NCBI RefSeq assembly: GCF_016806065.1
Contig: NZ_CP032406.1
Span: 186,001 to 250,000 of the forward strand
Length of the DNA: 64,000 nt
Reading direction: 5' to 3'
DNA from: Rhizobium rosettiformans
Lineage (GTDB): Bacteria > Pseudomonadota > Alphaproteobacteria > Rhizobiales > Rhizobiaceae
Made by a program: the position numbers and the translations under genes. Every line of letters begins with the position of its first letter. Position 1 is the stretch's first letter. Of the stretch, positions 17,196 through 26,916 are shown piece after piece. The notes under the pieces are model-generated. The model was not told the origin of the DNA. It searched no databases and saw only the letters and a program-made list of their open reading frames with translations.

Positions 17196-18119
17196 TCAGG
17201 CATTTCGGCCGGGTGTATCCACTACGTTTGGAACACGTCGCCGCCGGCCGTCGACTGCGGCCATCGCCGCACCGCCGAGAACAAGCGGAAGCGCGCTCAG
17301 AAAAGCGTGGGACAACGCCACATCGAACAAGAGCATGTCGGCGAGTATCGGCCAGGTGATTGCAAGATACTCGAAAGGCGCGAGCAACGAAGCCTCCGCG
17401 TGCCGGAACGCCAACGTCATGGCGATATGCGCAAAACCTCCGAACAGCCCCGCAAGAACAAGCATGATGAGCTGATACATGTCCGGCGCCATCCAGCCAA
17501 AAGGAATGGATGCAATGCCGCCGAGCATGGACGCGATGACGAAGTAAAAGGCGATTGCGCCCGGATTCTCTGTCCGGCTGAGACTGCGCACCATGATCAG
17601 CGCAAAAGCAGTCAGTACACCCATCAGCAGTCCAAAGACATATCCCCATAGCCGGTCGCCGCTGAAACTCGTGTTTCCCATTTCAGGCCAAACCAGGATG
17701 AGAACGCCTGCGAGCCCTAGAACGACACCGCCGACGCGCCAGACCGTCACCCGTTCCGACAACAGGAGAACGCCCGCGATGCTGGTGAATGTCGGCGACA
17801 GGTAGCTGAGCAGCGTTGCTTCAGCGAGGGGTAGTCTCGCAATCGAAGCGAATGACGCAAACATGGCGGCGGCACCCAGGCTTGAGCGAAGAAGATGTCC
17901 CAGAGGTCGCCTTGTCGAGAGACCATGCGGAAACTCACCGCGGATCCATAAAAAGATCACAAGAGGGATCAGTGCAAACGCAGAGCGAAAGAAGACGATT
18001 TCTCCGACGGGTACCTCGGTCGATATCGCCTTTATGCAGATCGACATGCCGGCAAAGAGACAACCGGACAAGATCCGCAAGGCAATGCCAAAAGGGGGAT
18101 TCTCAGAAACTATGCTCAC
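17196..18119 (-). CDS. DMT-superfamily transporter (EamA domains)
   Basis: 307-aa inner-membrane protein with ten predicted helices in two EamA repeats, e.g. ILSGCLFAGMSICIKAIST, AAMFASFASIARLPLAEATLLSY-type text and AGVLILVWPEMG in the first half, and HAEASLLAPFEYLAITWPIL in the second. Members export metabolites, amino acids or drugs. A single gene on the minus strand with no clear partner; substrate not predictable. The start ATG at 18119 directly opens the first hydrophobic repeat. Confidence 0.85.
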   Translation of the reverse strand: MSIVSENPPFGIALRILSGCLFAGMSICIKAISTEVPVGEIVFFRSAFALIPLVIFLWIRGEFPHGLSTRRPLGHLLRSSLGAAAMFASFASIARLPLAEATLLSYLSPTFTSIAGVLLLSERVTVWRVGGVVLGLAGVLILVWPEMGNTSFSGDRLWGYVFGLLMGVLTAFALIMVRSLSRTENPGAIAFYFVIASMLGGIASIPFGWMAPDMYQLIMLVLAGLFGGFAHIAMTLAFRHAEASLLAPFEYLAITWPILADMLLFDVALSHAFLSALPLVLGGAAMAAVDGRRRRVPNVVDTPGRNA

Positions 18120-18388
18120 TCTTTATCCTTCGCGTCGATGGTTGCCGTGCGCAAACTGAAATCGGGCGTGGTATCAGCATCAAAGGGTGCAGGAGGTGGA
18201 TAGGAGCCGTAACGAGAGAGTGCGACAACGAAAAACGCGCATCCACAAGCAAGGCTCCAACCAAACGAGTTCGTAGACTGATCGTGTCGACATCGAGCCA
18301 ATCTCTCACTTGATCCGGTTCGCTTGGTCCCCGGACATCATGCTGGGCTCAAGGGTGACAATTGTCCGCCCCGCGTCACGCTGCCAGA

Positions 18389-18745
18389 CTAAGGCGACTT
18401 CGCACCCCTGCGCGACAGGTAGTTGGTGAACCAGCCGGCAGCGACCCCGACAAGCACACCGAGCGCCTTGACCACGGCATCTTGAAACTCAGGGTGTCGC
18501 GTCTTGGAGGCGAACTGAACCAGCTCGATCACGAACGCGGCGAAGAAAAGCACGACGGTTATGGAAAGGACCCGGCGCGGATAGGCGATGACAAACAATG
18601 CCGACATACCGAGAAAAGCGAGTGCACGATCGAGATTGTTCGAGGTGATGGTGGGTGGTCTCGCCTCAATCGGTACCAATGTGACGAAGACGATGAGGGC
18701 CAACCCCGTCCAGGCGGCAAAACGAACGAATCTGCGAATGGTCAT
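18389..18745 (-). CDS. VanZ-like small membrane protein
   Basis: 118-aa protein from the ATG at 18745; a longer frame to 18808 adds a Cys/Pro-rich stretch unlike protein. Four hydrophobic segments (WTGLALIVFVTLVPIEARPP, LDRALAFLGMSALFVIAYP, SITVVLFFAAFVIELVQF and AVVKALGVLVGVAAGWF) and the Pro/Glu positions match VanZ-like proteins found in many rhizobia, where the role is unknown. No partner gene next to it. Confidence 0.7.
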   Translation of the reverse strand: MTIRRFVRFAAWTGLALIVFVTLVPIEARPPTITSNNLDRALAFLGMSALFVIAYPRRVLSITVVLFFAAFVIELVQFASKTRHPEFQDAVVKALGVLVGVAAGWFTNYLSRRGAKSP

Positions 18746-18976
18746 CAATCCATGATAGCAACAAGGGTGCCGGCCACAAGGAAACAGGCGCCGATGAAAG
18801 CCACCCATACAGTAAAGGCTATGGATAAGGCTGACCTAAGCTCGCACGGCATTCGGGCTCGATCACCCTCCGCCGATGCCGGGCAGTAATTCGCATCCGA
18901 CGTGGCACCGCTCGAGGCGCAACGACCAGCTCGATTGGCAAATCGAATCTGCCCCTGTCCGCTTCAACCCGACGGC

Positions 18977-19837
18977 CTACGATCGATCCATCGAAGTAGA
19001 CACGACCGACATCGACTTGAGATCCCGCCGATGTTTGGCCATGGGGATCATCTCACGCACCCTGTCGACCACTGCCCGGTCGAGTACAGCATTAATCACG
19101 CCGACCTCCCGATCCGCCGTTGCAATCACACGTCCCCAGGGATCGACCACCATGGAATGCCCGTACATCAAGCGCTCCTCTCCGTTGGGAGCGCGGTAGC
19201 TGCCACACTGGCCACAAGCCAGGAAGTAAGACTGAAATTCGATCGCCCTCGCTCGGCACAAGACCTCCCAGTGATCTCTGCCGGTCTGCTGCGTGAAGGC
19301 GGCTGGGAGGATGATCAGATCGACATCCAACCCTGCCAGATGATCAAACAGCCGAGAAAAGCGTAGATCATAACAGATCGCGCAACCGACCCTGAACCCA
19401 CCTATCTCATAGACAAGCAGCCCATCTCCCGCTGCGACCACGGCTGACTCAGCATAGACTTTGCCATCTGGTGCCGTGATGTCGAAGAGATGGATCTTGC
19501 GATAGCGGCCAATCTCCGTCCCTGAGGCATCAAAGACCACAGAAGTGTTGAAAATCGTACTCGCATCGGGACGGCGCTCCAACAGGCTGCCGGCATGAAT
19601 GGCGACACCGCCCTCGCGGGCAAAGGTCCGAACCATTTCATAGGCCTCACCACCGGGCACCAGATCAGCCGCCTGTCGCTTCTCATCCGGCGTCCCACCG
19701 GTCCAGTCGAAATGCTCCGGCAAGACCAGGAGATCAGGCTTTGACCCAGCACAGGCGTCGCGCATCAAACGCAGAGCCTGGGCGAGATTGGCCGAACGAT
19801 CCGGCTGGGAATTCATCTGGATGAGTGCGATGTTCAT
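18977..19837 (-). CDS. Carbon-nitrogen hydrolase (nitrilase superfamily amidase)
   Basis: 286-aa cytosolic hydrolase of amides or nitriles. The catalytic triad is intact: E41 in LVLPEHFDW, K114 in RYRKIHLFD and C155 in GCAICYDLRF. The sequence is closest in feel to the NIT/omega-amidase branch (dicarboxylate monoamides). Its ATG overlaps the RraA-like stop (ATGA), and it is the last gene of a seven-gene minus-strand operon with a PotA-type importer and a TauD-type dioxygenase. It probably removes ammonia from an intermediate generated by the upstream enzymes; substrate unknown. Confidence 0.88.
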   Translation of the reverse strand: MNIALIQMNSQPDRSANLAQALRLMRDACAGSKPDLLVLPEHFDWTGGTPDEKRQAADLVPGGEAYEMVRTFAREGGVAIHAGSLLERRPDASTIFNTSVVFDASGTEIGRYRKIHLFDITAPDGKVYAESAVVAAGDGLLVYEIGGFRVGCAICYDLRFSRLFDHLAGLDVDLIILPAAFTQQTGRDHWEVLCRARAIEFQSYFLACGQCGSYRAPNGEERLMYGHSMVVDPWGRVIATADREVGVINAVLDRAVVDRVREMIPMAKHRRDLKSMSVVSTSMDRS

Positions 19838-20487
19838 GAAACTGGTTCACTTTCAAAATCAAAGATCGAAAGGCCGTCAGCCAGGTGAGCCCGCAATCGG
19901 AGTGAACGCTTCTGTCGCTCGATGGCAAAGCAGGCGAGCGCCTCCATGCGCTGCCGCTCGGCCACGAATACCCCTTCGTGATCGGCGAGCACGGCATAAC
20001 CTGGCAGGACAGCGGTAGCGCCACAGGCTATCGGCACATTGATCGAACCACCCACCGTGATCTTGCGATTGGTGGTCCGTGATGATCGACCACGGCACCA
20101 GACGGGCAAACCGACCGCGATGATTTCCTCAAGATCGGTTGCCGGACCGTCGATGATGATGCCCGCAGCTCCCCGCGCCTGAGCGGCAAGCGCAACACCG
20201 CCGCCGACACAGGCAATGTCATCCCGGTCGACCCGGGAAATGACAATGATGTCGCCGGGCTGAATGAGATCAATGGCCCTGTAGATCACAGCACCATCGC
20301 GACCCGGTGCTGCAACCGTCAAAGCCTGGCCCGACACCCGTGCCGGCGTGATCGGCAAGATGCCGTCTCCGACGAAACCCAAATGTTCGACATGGCCGAT
20401 CGTGGCGGTTTCGGTCTGCGAGAGCAGGTCAGTGAGCGCCTTCGACAAAGGAGGCTGGTTGGGCTCGACCTGATAGTCTGTTCGCAT
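19834..20487 (-). CDS. RraA-like (HMG/CHA aldolase-fold) protein
   Basis: 217 aa from the ATG at 20487, preceded by AGGAGA; an in-frame extension to 20604 runs into the dioxygenase gene and is not used. The RraA/4-hydroxy-4-methyl-2-oxoglutarate aldolase fold is recognised by VSGQALTVAAPGRDG, GDIIVISRVDRDDIACVGGG and GAAGIIIDGPATDLEEI. In active aldolases the last motif is DGxxRD; here Arg is replaced by Thr, so it may have a changed or lost lyase activity. Operon position between the dioxygenase and the nitrilase suggests a role in the same catabolic route. Confidence 0.78.
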   Translation of the reverse strand: MRTDYQVEPNQPPLSKALTDLLSQTETATIGHVEHLGFVGDGILPITPARVSGQALTVAAPGRDGAVIYRAIDLIQPGDIIVISRVDRDDIACVGGGVALAAQARGAAGIIIDGPATDLEEIIAVGLPVWCRGRSSRTTNRKITVGGSINVPIACGATAVLPGYAVLADHEGVFVAERQRMEALACFAIERQKRSLRLRAHLADGLSIFDFESEPVS

Positions 20488-20533
20488 CGTCTTCTCCTGC
20501 TCTCGCATTCCCGCCCCACTTAGACTTGGCCAC

Positions 20534-21400
20534 TCAGACCGGACGTTCGCCCGACGTGGTCGTGCGATGCATGATGCGGATGGTGTTGGGATCGAAGCCG
20601 TCACGGCGATGCATGGTGCAGCGATTGTCCCACATCATGATATCGCCTTCCTCCCAAGACTGGACGAAGATGTCGCTCTGGCCGGTCGTGTGCTCCCAAA
20701 GCTCTTGCAACAGGCCGAAGCTCTCGTCCTGCGGCATGCCGACGATCCAGGCGCCCTCGATCGTGCCGCCGAGATAAAGCGCCTTGCGGCCGGTTTCGCC
20801 ATGGGTGCGGACAAGCGGATGAACGACACCATCCCATTCGCGGAAGTCCTTTGACTTCGGCTCCTGCTTGTTGAGCCGAAGCTTGCCGGTCTTGTCATAG
20901 ACATTCTGGAAGAAGATCTGTCGGCCGGTCACGGCCTTCTTAAGCGCCTCGGGCAAGCTCTCATAGGCGAGATAGGTGGAGAGGAAGTAAGTGTCTCCAC
21001 CTGAAGGCGGGACCTGGATGGCCCGCAGGATGGCGCCGGCCGGCGGACGCTCATAGAACCAGGTGTCGGTATGCCAGGTGGCCTCGCTATTGCCGAGCGC
21101 ACCGCTCGGCTTGCCGTCCTTCATCTGGTTGGAAATCACCAGGATTTCCGGATGGGTGGGGTGCCCGCCTTCCTGCAATTGCTTGGGGTGAATGACAAAG
21201 TCACCGAAATGCCGCGAGAAACGCACCTGATCGCCGTCGGAGATGTGCGTTTGTTTGAACCGCAGCACACCATATTCAAGCCAAAGCCGGCGCAGCTCGG
21301 CGATATCCCGGTCATCATAGTTCTGAAAATCGAATCCCTCGACCTCAGCGCAGACATTGGTGGAGTTTTGCGTCGCGTGGATCTTTTCCTTGAGCATCAT
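20534..21400 (-). CDS. TauD/TfdA-family Fe(II)/2-oxoglutarate dioxygenase
   Basis: 288-aa cytosolic dioxygenase that hydroxylates a substrate with 2-oxoglutarate and oxygen. The iron triad is H110 and D112 (ATWHTDTWF) and H264 (CTMHRRDGF); the 2-oxoglutarate arginine is R275 in RIMHR. Typical taurine or alkylsulfonate dioxygenases cleave C-S, C-O or C-N bonds after hydroxylation. Located in an operon with a spermidine/opine-type ABC importer, an RraA-like protein and an amidase, so the substrate is probably a small, nitrogen-bearing organic compound; no sulfur-assimilation genes are near. Confidence 0.9.
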   Translation of the reverse strand: MMLKEKIHATQNSTNVCAEVEGFDFQNYDDRDIAELRRLWLEYGVLRFKQTHISDGDQVRFSRHFGDFVIHPKQLQEGGHPTHPEILVISNQMKDGKPSGALGNSEATWHTDTWFYERPPAGAILRAIQVPPSGGDTYFLSTYLAYESLPEALKKAVTGRQIFFQNVYDKTGKLRLNKQEPKSKDFREWDGVVHPLVRTHGETGRKALYLGGTIEGAWIVGMPQDESFGLLQELWEHTTGQSDIFVQSWEEGDIMMWDNRCTMHRRDGFDPNTIRIMHRTTTSGERPV

Positions 21401-21540
21401 GGTCCTGTCTCCTTGAGATGCGGCGAGGAAGCCCTCAACCGATACGGCATCCAGCCGTTGCCAAACCTTAAGTCCGTCCTTGCCCGGCGCTCCAATAGCG
21501 ATCGGCCGCCATTGATAGGCGCGGCCGATCGCTCAAGCCT

Positions 21541-22617
21541 TCAGGACGAAAGCAGCCGGACATCCTCCGGCGCCACCGATAGCCAGAGCTCACCGCCAGG
21601 TGCCGGCAGTGCGAGACCTTGAGAGGCGCTGCAGACAAATGTGATCAGCAGATCAGGAGCGAGTTCCACAGAAAGCTCCAATTGAGCCCCGAGATCGACG
21701 ACCCGCCTCAGGCGTCCGGCAAGCCGGTTCGGTCCACCCCCGGCCGCAGTTGAAAGATGCAGATGTTCGGGGCGAATGCAGACAAAGCCCGTCTCCGGTG
21801 TCACCTTTTTCGCCGCTGAGACCAGCGAGATCCCGCTATCGGCCAGCATCACCTCCGTGCCGCGCCCGGTCGTTTTCCAGGAGGAATAGGGAATAAGGTT
21901 CGATCGTCCGATAAAATCGGCCACGAAGCGCGACTTCGGATTGCGATAGATCTCGCCCGGTCGTCCTTCCTGGGCAATCTCGCCACCCCACATGACGATG
22001 ATGCGGTCGGACATCGCCATGGCCTCTTCCTGGTCATGGGTGACATAGACAAAGGTCATGCCAAGCTCTGCCTGGATTTCCTTCAGCTCGATGCGCATGG
22101 CTTCACGGAGTTTAAGGTCAAGATTGGAAAGCGGCTCATCAAGGAGGAGGACGGAGGGACGTGGCGCAATTGCGCGGGCCAGAGCCACCCGTTGCTGCTG
22201 GCCACCGGAGAGCTCGCGCGGATAACGCTCGGCAAATCCCGACAGATGAACGCTTTCAAGCGCATCCGTGATCCGGCCTGCGATCTCCTCTTTCGGCACC
22301 TTGCGCATCTTGAGGCCGAAGCCAACATTCTCCGAGACCGTCATATGCGGGAAGAGCGCATAGTTCTGGAAGACGAGACCGATATTGCGGTGCTCGGGCG
22401 AAACCCGCACCTGGCTCTTGCCGCGGATCCTGATGTCACCGGAAGACGGTGTGGCGAAACCGGCAATCATGTTGAGTGTCGTCGTCTTGCCGCAACCGGA
22501 GGGTCCAAGAATGCTGACAAATTCGCCGCGCGGGACGGACAGACTGAGATCACGCACGACGGGCACTGCGCCATAGGACTTGCTGACCGACTGAAGTTCG
22601 ATATCGAGTGGGGTCAT
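21541..22617 (-). CDS. ABC transporter ATPase, PotA-like
   Basis: 358-aa ATPase with Walker [11 protein letters not shown] (about 36-45), [11 protein letters not shown], signature LSGGQQQR, Walker [24 protein letters not shown] and a C-terminal TOBE domain ([12 protein letters not shown]). It energises the importer formed by the two permeases and binding protein upstream. Stop and start overlap the next permease by ATGA (22614-22617). Subfamily imports polyamines, opines, phosphonates or iron. Confidence 0.92.
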   Translation of the reverse strand: MTPLDIELQSVSKSYGAVPVVRDLSLSVPRGEFVSILGPSGCGKTTTLNMIAGFATPSSGDIRIRGKSQVRVSPEHRNIGLVFQNYALFPHMTVSENVGFGLKMRKVPKEEIAGRITDALESVHLSGFAERYPRELSGGQQQRVALARAIAPRPSVLLLDEPLSNLDLKLREAMRIELKEIQAELGMTFVYVTHDQEEAMAMSDRIIVMWGGEIAQEGRPGEIYRNPKSRFVADFIGRSNLIPYSSWKTTGRGTEVMLADSGISLVSAAKKVTPETGFVCIRPEHLHLSTAAGGGPNRLAGRLRRVVDLGAQLELSVELAPDLLITFVCSASQGLALPAPGGELWLSVAPEDVRLLSS

Positions 22618-23420
22618 TTGCTTCCACCATGGAGTTGGGCGGAAAAACCGCCGATTTTTTCAAAGATGAAGATTGCCGCCAGAATGAAGATCATCGAGGC
22701 GACATTGACGGCCGCCATGACCGGATCGAGGCTGTATTCAAGATGGTTGATCACCTTGATCGGCAGCGTGGTGTCACCCGGCCGCACAAGGAAGACGGAC
22801 AGTGGAATGTTGTTGAAGGAGATGATGAAGGCGAAGGTGACACCGGACAAAAGCCCCGGTTTGATCAGCGGCAGCAGGATATAGCGCAACCGATCAAAAC
22901 GACCGGCCCCTAGGATCTGGGCCGCCTGGTCGAGCCCCCGATCGAAATTGGCGATCGAACCGGCGACCATGCGCGTGACAAATGGCAGGGTCAGAACGAC
23001 ATGGGCGGCAATCAAAGCTTCCGTCCCAAGGAATTGCTGCAGGCCCAGTTGCGAGATGAACAGGACGACCGCAACACCCTTGACGATCTGCGGCACCGAA
23101 AGCGGCGATAGCAGGAAGGACATGACGACATCGCTTTTCGGAAAGCGCTCGAAGACAATGGCATAGGCCGCCATCAGTCCTGCCAATCCGCTGATCACAC
23201 TGACGATCACGGCAATCTTGACGCTGAGCCAGAAGGGCTCGAGCCAACGTGGATGCATGAGATCCCCATACCAGCGAAGCGTCCAGTTGAGCGGATTGAG
23301 CGTCACCTCGGAGGTCGGGCTGAAGGATGCAGCGAGAACCACGATGATCGGCATGGTGATGAAGACGAGGACCGCAACAAGCGATACCCAGAACAGAAGA
23401 CCGGAAACACGGTTCATCAC
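22614..23420 (-). CDS. ABC transporter permease, PotC-like
   Basis: 268-aa inner-membrane permease with six helices, the first MNRVSGLLFWVSLVAVLVFI and the last near FIISFNNIPLSVFLV. The EAA-type loop is near DQAAQILGAGRFDRLRYILLP. Overlaps both neighbours by four bases (ATGA), showing a tightly coupled operon. The ILGAGR...LPLIKPG layout is typical of PotC-type subunits. Confidence 0.9.
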   Translation of the reverse strand: MMNRVSGLLFWVSLVAVLVFITMPIIVVLAASFSPTSEVTLNPLNWTLRWYGDLMHPRWLEPFWLSVKIAVIVSVISGLAGLMAAYAIVFERFPKSDVVMSFLLSPLSVPQIVKGVAVVLFISQLGLQQFLGTEALIAAHVVLTLPFVTRMVAGSIANFDRGLDQAAQILGAGRFDRLRYILLPLIKPGLLSGVTFAFIISFNNIPLSVFLVRPGDTTLPIKVINHLEYSLDPVMAAVNVASMIFILAAIFIFEKIGGFSAQLHGGSK

Positions 23421-24313
23421 GCAGCACCTCCCCGGCCACTCAGCCTCATGCGACGACGTGCCTCGAAGCGGATCCCGAGAAAGGAAACCCCGAGCATCAT
23501 GAGAAAGAGGGCATTGGCCATCACGGCCGCAAACGGCCAGTTGACATAAAACAGCACCTGTTCGGCGATCATCGTCGCGAGCACCTTGAACCCCGCGCCA
23601 CCCAGAAGGGCAGGGGTGGCATAGGCACTCGCGGCCATGGTGAAGGCGATGAGAAGCGAGCTGATGATACCGGGCACGGAAAGCGGTAAGACCACATGGC
23701 GCATGACGCTGATCCGTGATGCACCCAGCACCTGGGCTGCCCGTTCCAGATTGGGATCTATCCCCTGGATACTGGTCATCAAGGACAGAATGCCGAAAGG
23801 CAGCACCACATGGGTCAGCCCAACAACCACGGCAAACATGTTCTTCGACAGGGGCAGGGGAGAGGCAATCAGCCCGAGATGCAAGAGCGCATCATTGATG
23901 AAGCCGCGATCCTCGAGAATGATCAGCCAGCCATAGGTGCGAAGAACGACACCGGCGAGCTCGGGTGCCAGCGCCAGAGCAAAGACCAGCGCTCGCGTCC
24001 TTCCCCGTGCCCGCGCCAGATAATAGGCCACGGGATAGCCAAGCACCGTGACGCAGACCGCCACACAAAGCGACATCACAACCGTGCGAAAGATACCCGG
24101 CAGCGACAGACCATCGGTCAAGAAGCGTTGGTAACTTGCAAGCGAAGGCAGGCCGGATGCGGGATCGGTAAAACTGAGCCCGATCATCATGCCCATTGGA
24201 AGCGCAAAAAAGATCAGGAGCATCAGGACGGAAGGGAAAAGCGCAAGATAAAGATGCGCCGGTCCCTTTGCCCGCGGAAGCGCCGCGGGCAGGACAAGAG
24301 AGAGACTGTTCAT
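23417..24313 (-). CDS. ABC transporter permease, PotB-like
   Basis: 298-aa inner-membrane permease. A cytoplasmic N-terminus precedes helix 1 (LYLALFPSVLMLLIFFALPM). The EAA loop reads NLERAAQVLGASRISVMRHV followed by LPLSVPGI. Pairs with the PotC-like subunit. Starts 10 bp after the binding-protein stop. Confidence 0.9.
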   Translation of the reverse strand: MNSLSLVLPAALPRAKGPAHLYLALFPSVLMLLIFFALPMGMMIGLSFTDPASGLPSLASYQRFLTDGLSLPGIFRTVVMSLCVAVCVTVLGYPVAYYLARARGRTRALVFALALAPELAGVVLRTYGWLIILEDRGFINDALLHLGLIASPLPLSKNMFAVVVGLTHVVLPFGILSLMTSIQGIDPNLERAAQVLGASRISVMRHVVLPLSVPGIISSLLIAFTMAASAYATPALLGGAGFKVLATMIAEQVLFYVNWPFAAVMANALFLMMLGVSFLGIRFEARRRMRLSGRGGAA

Positions 24314-24322
24314 AACGCCCCC

Positions 24323-25393
24323 TTACCGACGCGCCGCTGACACGACATCACGGTCCCAACGCTCGGACCATTCGGGCATGCGTGTCGCCATGACAGTAAG
24401 ATCAGGCAAAAGCAACTGATCAAGCTCCGCCTCGCTGATCTGACGGGAAAGAAGCTCTTCCGGCACAGTGATATCACTGCGCGCACTGCTGACACGGTAG
24501 CCCTCGACCCAGGCTTCCTGACTGGATTTCCGCAGGAAGAAGTCGATGAAGCGATAGGCCGCGTCCTTGTTTTCAGCACCGACGGGCACGCTCAGGGTCG
24601 CAATCAGCGGGATCGTGCCCTCGGCGGGACGGACGTAATCGACAGGCGCCCCGGAATCGACCAGCAGCTGCGCCCGTCCATTCCAGAACGGCATCGCCCA
24701 GACGGAACCGTCCCTGATATAGCTGTCAAGAAGCGCCGAGGATTGCTCAAAGCCAATCGACTGACGCGCCACAGAGGCCATGGCGGCAAAACCCGGATCG
24801 AGATCATCGACCAGTCCGCCACCATTCATGTGAGACATCACCTGTAGCAGGTTGACCGCCATGACATTCTGAAAGGTCGGCAGGATCACCCGACCGGATA
24901 GCGCGGGCTCAAGCAACAGATTCCAGGAGGATGGCACACCCTCGACATGATCAGTGCGATAGAGCAGCGACATATACTGCACTTCATGCACCGCCCCACA
25001 GGGCCCGGCAGCATCAGAAAGACGCGGCGACAGAGCCGCAAGCTCACCAATCACGTCAACCGGCAGTTCCTGAAGCAGACCTTCCTGACACCCCTGCAGT
25101 GCCTGGGCAGCGGTCATGACGACGACATCAAAGCCCGGACGACCACCCGTCGCCTTGATCTTCGCATAGTCCTGTGAGGAAGACCCCACAGCATCATAGA
25201 CCACACGAATGCCGGTCTCAGCCTCAAACGGCTCGATGATCCGAGAACGGATGATCTCCTCATAAGGCCCGCCATAGCTGTTCAACACCAGCTGCTCTGC
25301 AGCCACCGAACTGCCACCACCGACAACACCCACAAAACCAAGCAACGGAAAAAGACCAACGATCAAACGTCGCATTCGCTCACGCATACCCAT
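24323..25393 (-). CDS. ABC transporter periplasmic binding protein, PotD-like
   Basis: 356 aa from the ATG at 25393 (an in-frame GTG at 25405 and ATGs at 25387 and 25375 are alternatives). Signal peptide with basic start and hydrophobic core (LIVGLFPLLGFVGVVGGGSS), cleavage near VAA-EQ. The mature protein begins LVLNSYGGPYEEIIR, the beta-strand/loop typical of the PotD/AfuA-type family, and continues RVVYDAVGSSSQDYAKIKA. First gene of the seven-gene catabolic operon, so its ligand is the substrate of the dioxygenase/amidase enzymes. Confidence 0.88.
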   Translation of the reverse strand: MGMRERMRRLIVGLFPLLGFVGVVGGGSSVAAEQLVLNSYGGPYEEIIRSRIIEPFEAETGIRVVYDAVGSSSQDYAKIKATGGRPGFDVVVMTAAQALQGCQEGLLQELPVDVIGELAALSPRLSDAAGPCGAVHEVQYMSLLYRTDHVEGVPSSWNLLLEPALSGRVILPTFQNVMAVNLLQVMSHMNGGGLVDDLDPGFAAMASVARQSIGFEQSSALLDSYIRDGSVWAMPFWNGRAQLLVDSGAPVDYVRPAEGTIPLIATLSVPVGAENKDAAYRFIDFFLRKSSQEAWVEGYRVSSARSDITVPEELLSRQISEAELDQLLLPDLTVMATRMPEWSERWDRDVVSAARR

Positions 25394-25564
25394 AACAGTT
25401 CTCACTTTCTTCTGGTTGTTCCCAGTGAGAAAGTGCCGTCATGGCTGCAGGCGGTCTAATAGCGACCGCATTGGATTCATTCCCCTCGGACATGAAAACC
25501 GCCGACGTGAAGCTGGACAATGTAATTCCAGCATCACAGTCGAAATCCAAATATCACTATTATT

Positions 25565-25828
25565 TTAAGACGATCGTCGTTTACGACCGGAACGTAGCGG
25601 AGGCGGAGGTTCGATCTCATCTGGCTCGACAAAGAGCCTCGATACTGGCACGCCGAGAGCTCTGGCTATCGCATCTAGTGCAGCAACCGTTACATTTTCG
25701 GTCCCACGCTCGATACGCCCGACATAGGATCGGTCGATATCTGTCTCAAGTGCAAGTCGCTCCTGTGACAGGCCAAGCTCCACGCGCAGAAGTCTAACGT
25801 TCCAGCCGATTGTCTTACGAGTATCCAT
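25565..25828 (-). CDS. Small XRE-family transcriptional regulator
   Basis: 87-aa Cro/CI-type DNA-binding protein. Residues about 8-65 are a helix-turn-helix: LLRVELGLSQERLALETDIDRSYVGRIERGTENVT, read in two pieces around the turn. The tail is Pro- and Arg-rich (PPPPLRSGRKRRSS). It is divergent from the LysR gene (about 100 bp) and 172 bp upstream of the binding-protein gene on the same strand; it may control the operon or be independent. Confidence 0.78.
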   Translation of the reverse strand: MDTRKTIGWNVRLLRVELGLSQERLALETDIDRSYVGRIERGTENVTVAALDAIARALGVPVSRLFVEPDEIEPPPPLRSGRKRRSS

Positions 25829-25930
25829 TCGTCAATGGTGCAGGAATAAGTGCTTGACAATCGACGGACTGACAGTCCCATATTGACTATCACAGGACCT
25901 CAGTCGAACTTTCGCCCGAGAAGGATGGTC

Positions 25931-26821
25931 ATGGAACTCCGCCAACTCTCCTATTTTGTCGCTGTCGCTGAAGAACTGCACTTCGGTCGTGCGGCCATGC
26001 GGGTGAACATTGCCCAGCCGGCACTGAGCACGCAGGTCCAGGCGCTGGAAAAGGGGCTTGGGGTGCAGTTGCTGACGCGCTCGACCCGCAAGGTCGAACT
26101 GACGCGGGCAGGGGAGGTGTTCTACGATCGCTGTGTCAGAATGCTGGGAGAACTGGATCTGTCAGCCGAGATGGCGCGTGCGGCAGGAGGCAGGACCATG
26201 CGGGAGATCAGGATCGGCACGATCTATCCGGCGACGACAGGAGTGCTGCCGGCGTTCCTGGCGCGCATCGGCCGGAAGTTTCCCGACATCCGCCTGCATG
26301 TCTCGAATGGCTCGACATCGGAAATCATCCGGCAGCTCGAATGCGGCAAGCTGAACCTCGGCTTCATTCGGCCGGTCGAGAACATTGGCTCGCTGCGCTT
26401 CTTCTCGATTGCCCATGAGCGCTATCTGCTGGCAGTGCCGTCGGGCAATCCGCTTGCGTCAAAAAACGAAGTGACGATCGAGGATCTGAGGGCCGAGAAG
26501 ATCATCGCCTTCAAGCGACAGAACCTCTCCTACACCGAGCGCTATTTTGCGGAGACCTTCGAGGAGCATGGGCTGAATGACAATGTCGCCTATACCTGTG
26601 ACGACACCTTCTCGCTGATCTCGCTTGTGTCATCCGGTCTGGGCGTCGGCTTTGCACCGGAATGGACAGGAGATCTGCCGGGCAGGGACGTTGTGCTGAA
26701 GAAGGTGACAGGGATCGATCTGAAGATCGGGCTCGGTGTTGCCTGGAGCAAGGATGATCCGACAGCCGCCCGTGATGACATCATCGATATTGCCCGAACG
26801 CTATCGCGTCCAAAGAGCTGA
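25931..26821 (+). CDS. LysR-family transcriptional regulator
   Basis: 296 aa. The ATG at 25931 has AAGG six bases upstream; the ATG at 25925 is an alternative. N-terminal winged helix MELRQLSYFVAVAEELHFGR and AQPALSTQVQALEKGLGVQL; C-terminal periplasmic-binding-type sensor domain (IRIGTIYPATTGVLPAFL onwards). Divergent from the XRE gene and the catabolic operon, so a probable regulator of that operon in response to its substrate or an intermediate. Confidence 0.9.
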   Translation: MELRQLSYFVAVAEELHFGRAAMRVNIAQPALSTQVQALEKGLGVQLLTRSTRKVELTRAGEVFYDRCVRMLGELDLSAEMARAAGGRTMREIRIGTIYPATTGVLPAFLARIGRKFPDIRLHVSNGSTSEIIRQLECGKLNLGFIRPVENIGSLRFFSIAHERYLLAVPSGNPLASKNEVTIEDLRAEKIIAFKRQNLSYTERYFAETFEEHGLNDNVAYTCDDTFSLISLVSSGLGVGFAPEWTGDLPGRDVVLKKVTGIDLKIGLGVAWSKDDPTAARDDIIDIARTLSRPKS

Positions 26822-26916
26822 TACCTGCCAGCCAGTCGAATGCAGGCAATCTTAATCCGCAAATTAGCGCCTTATCCCGAACCTCCAACGATCTCCAGCC
26901 GAACCAGCGAAGGTGT

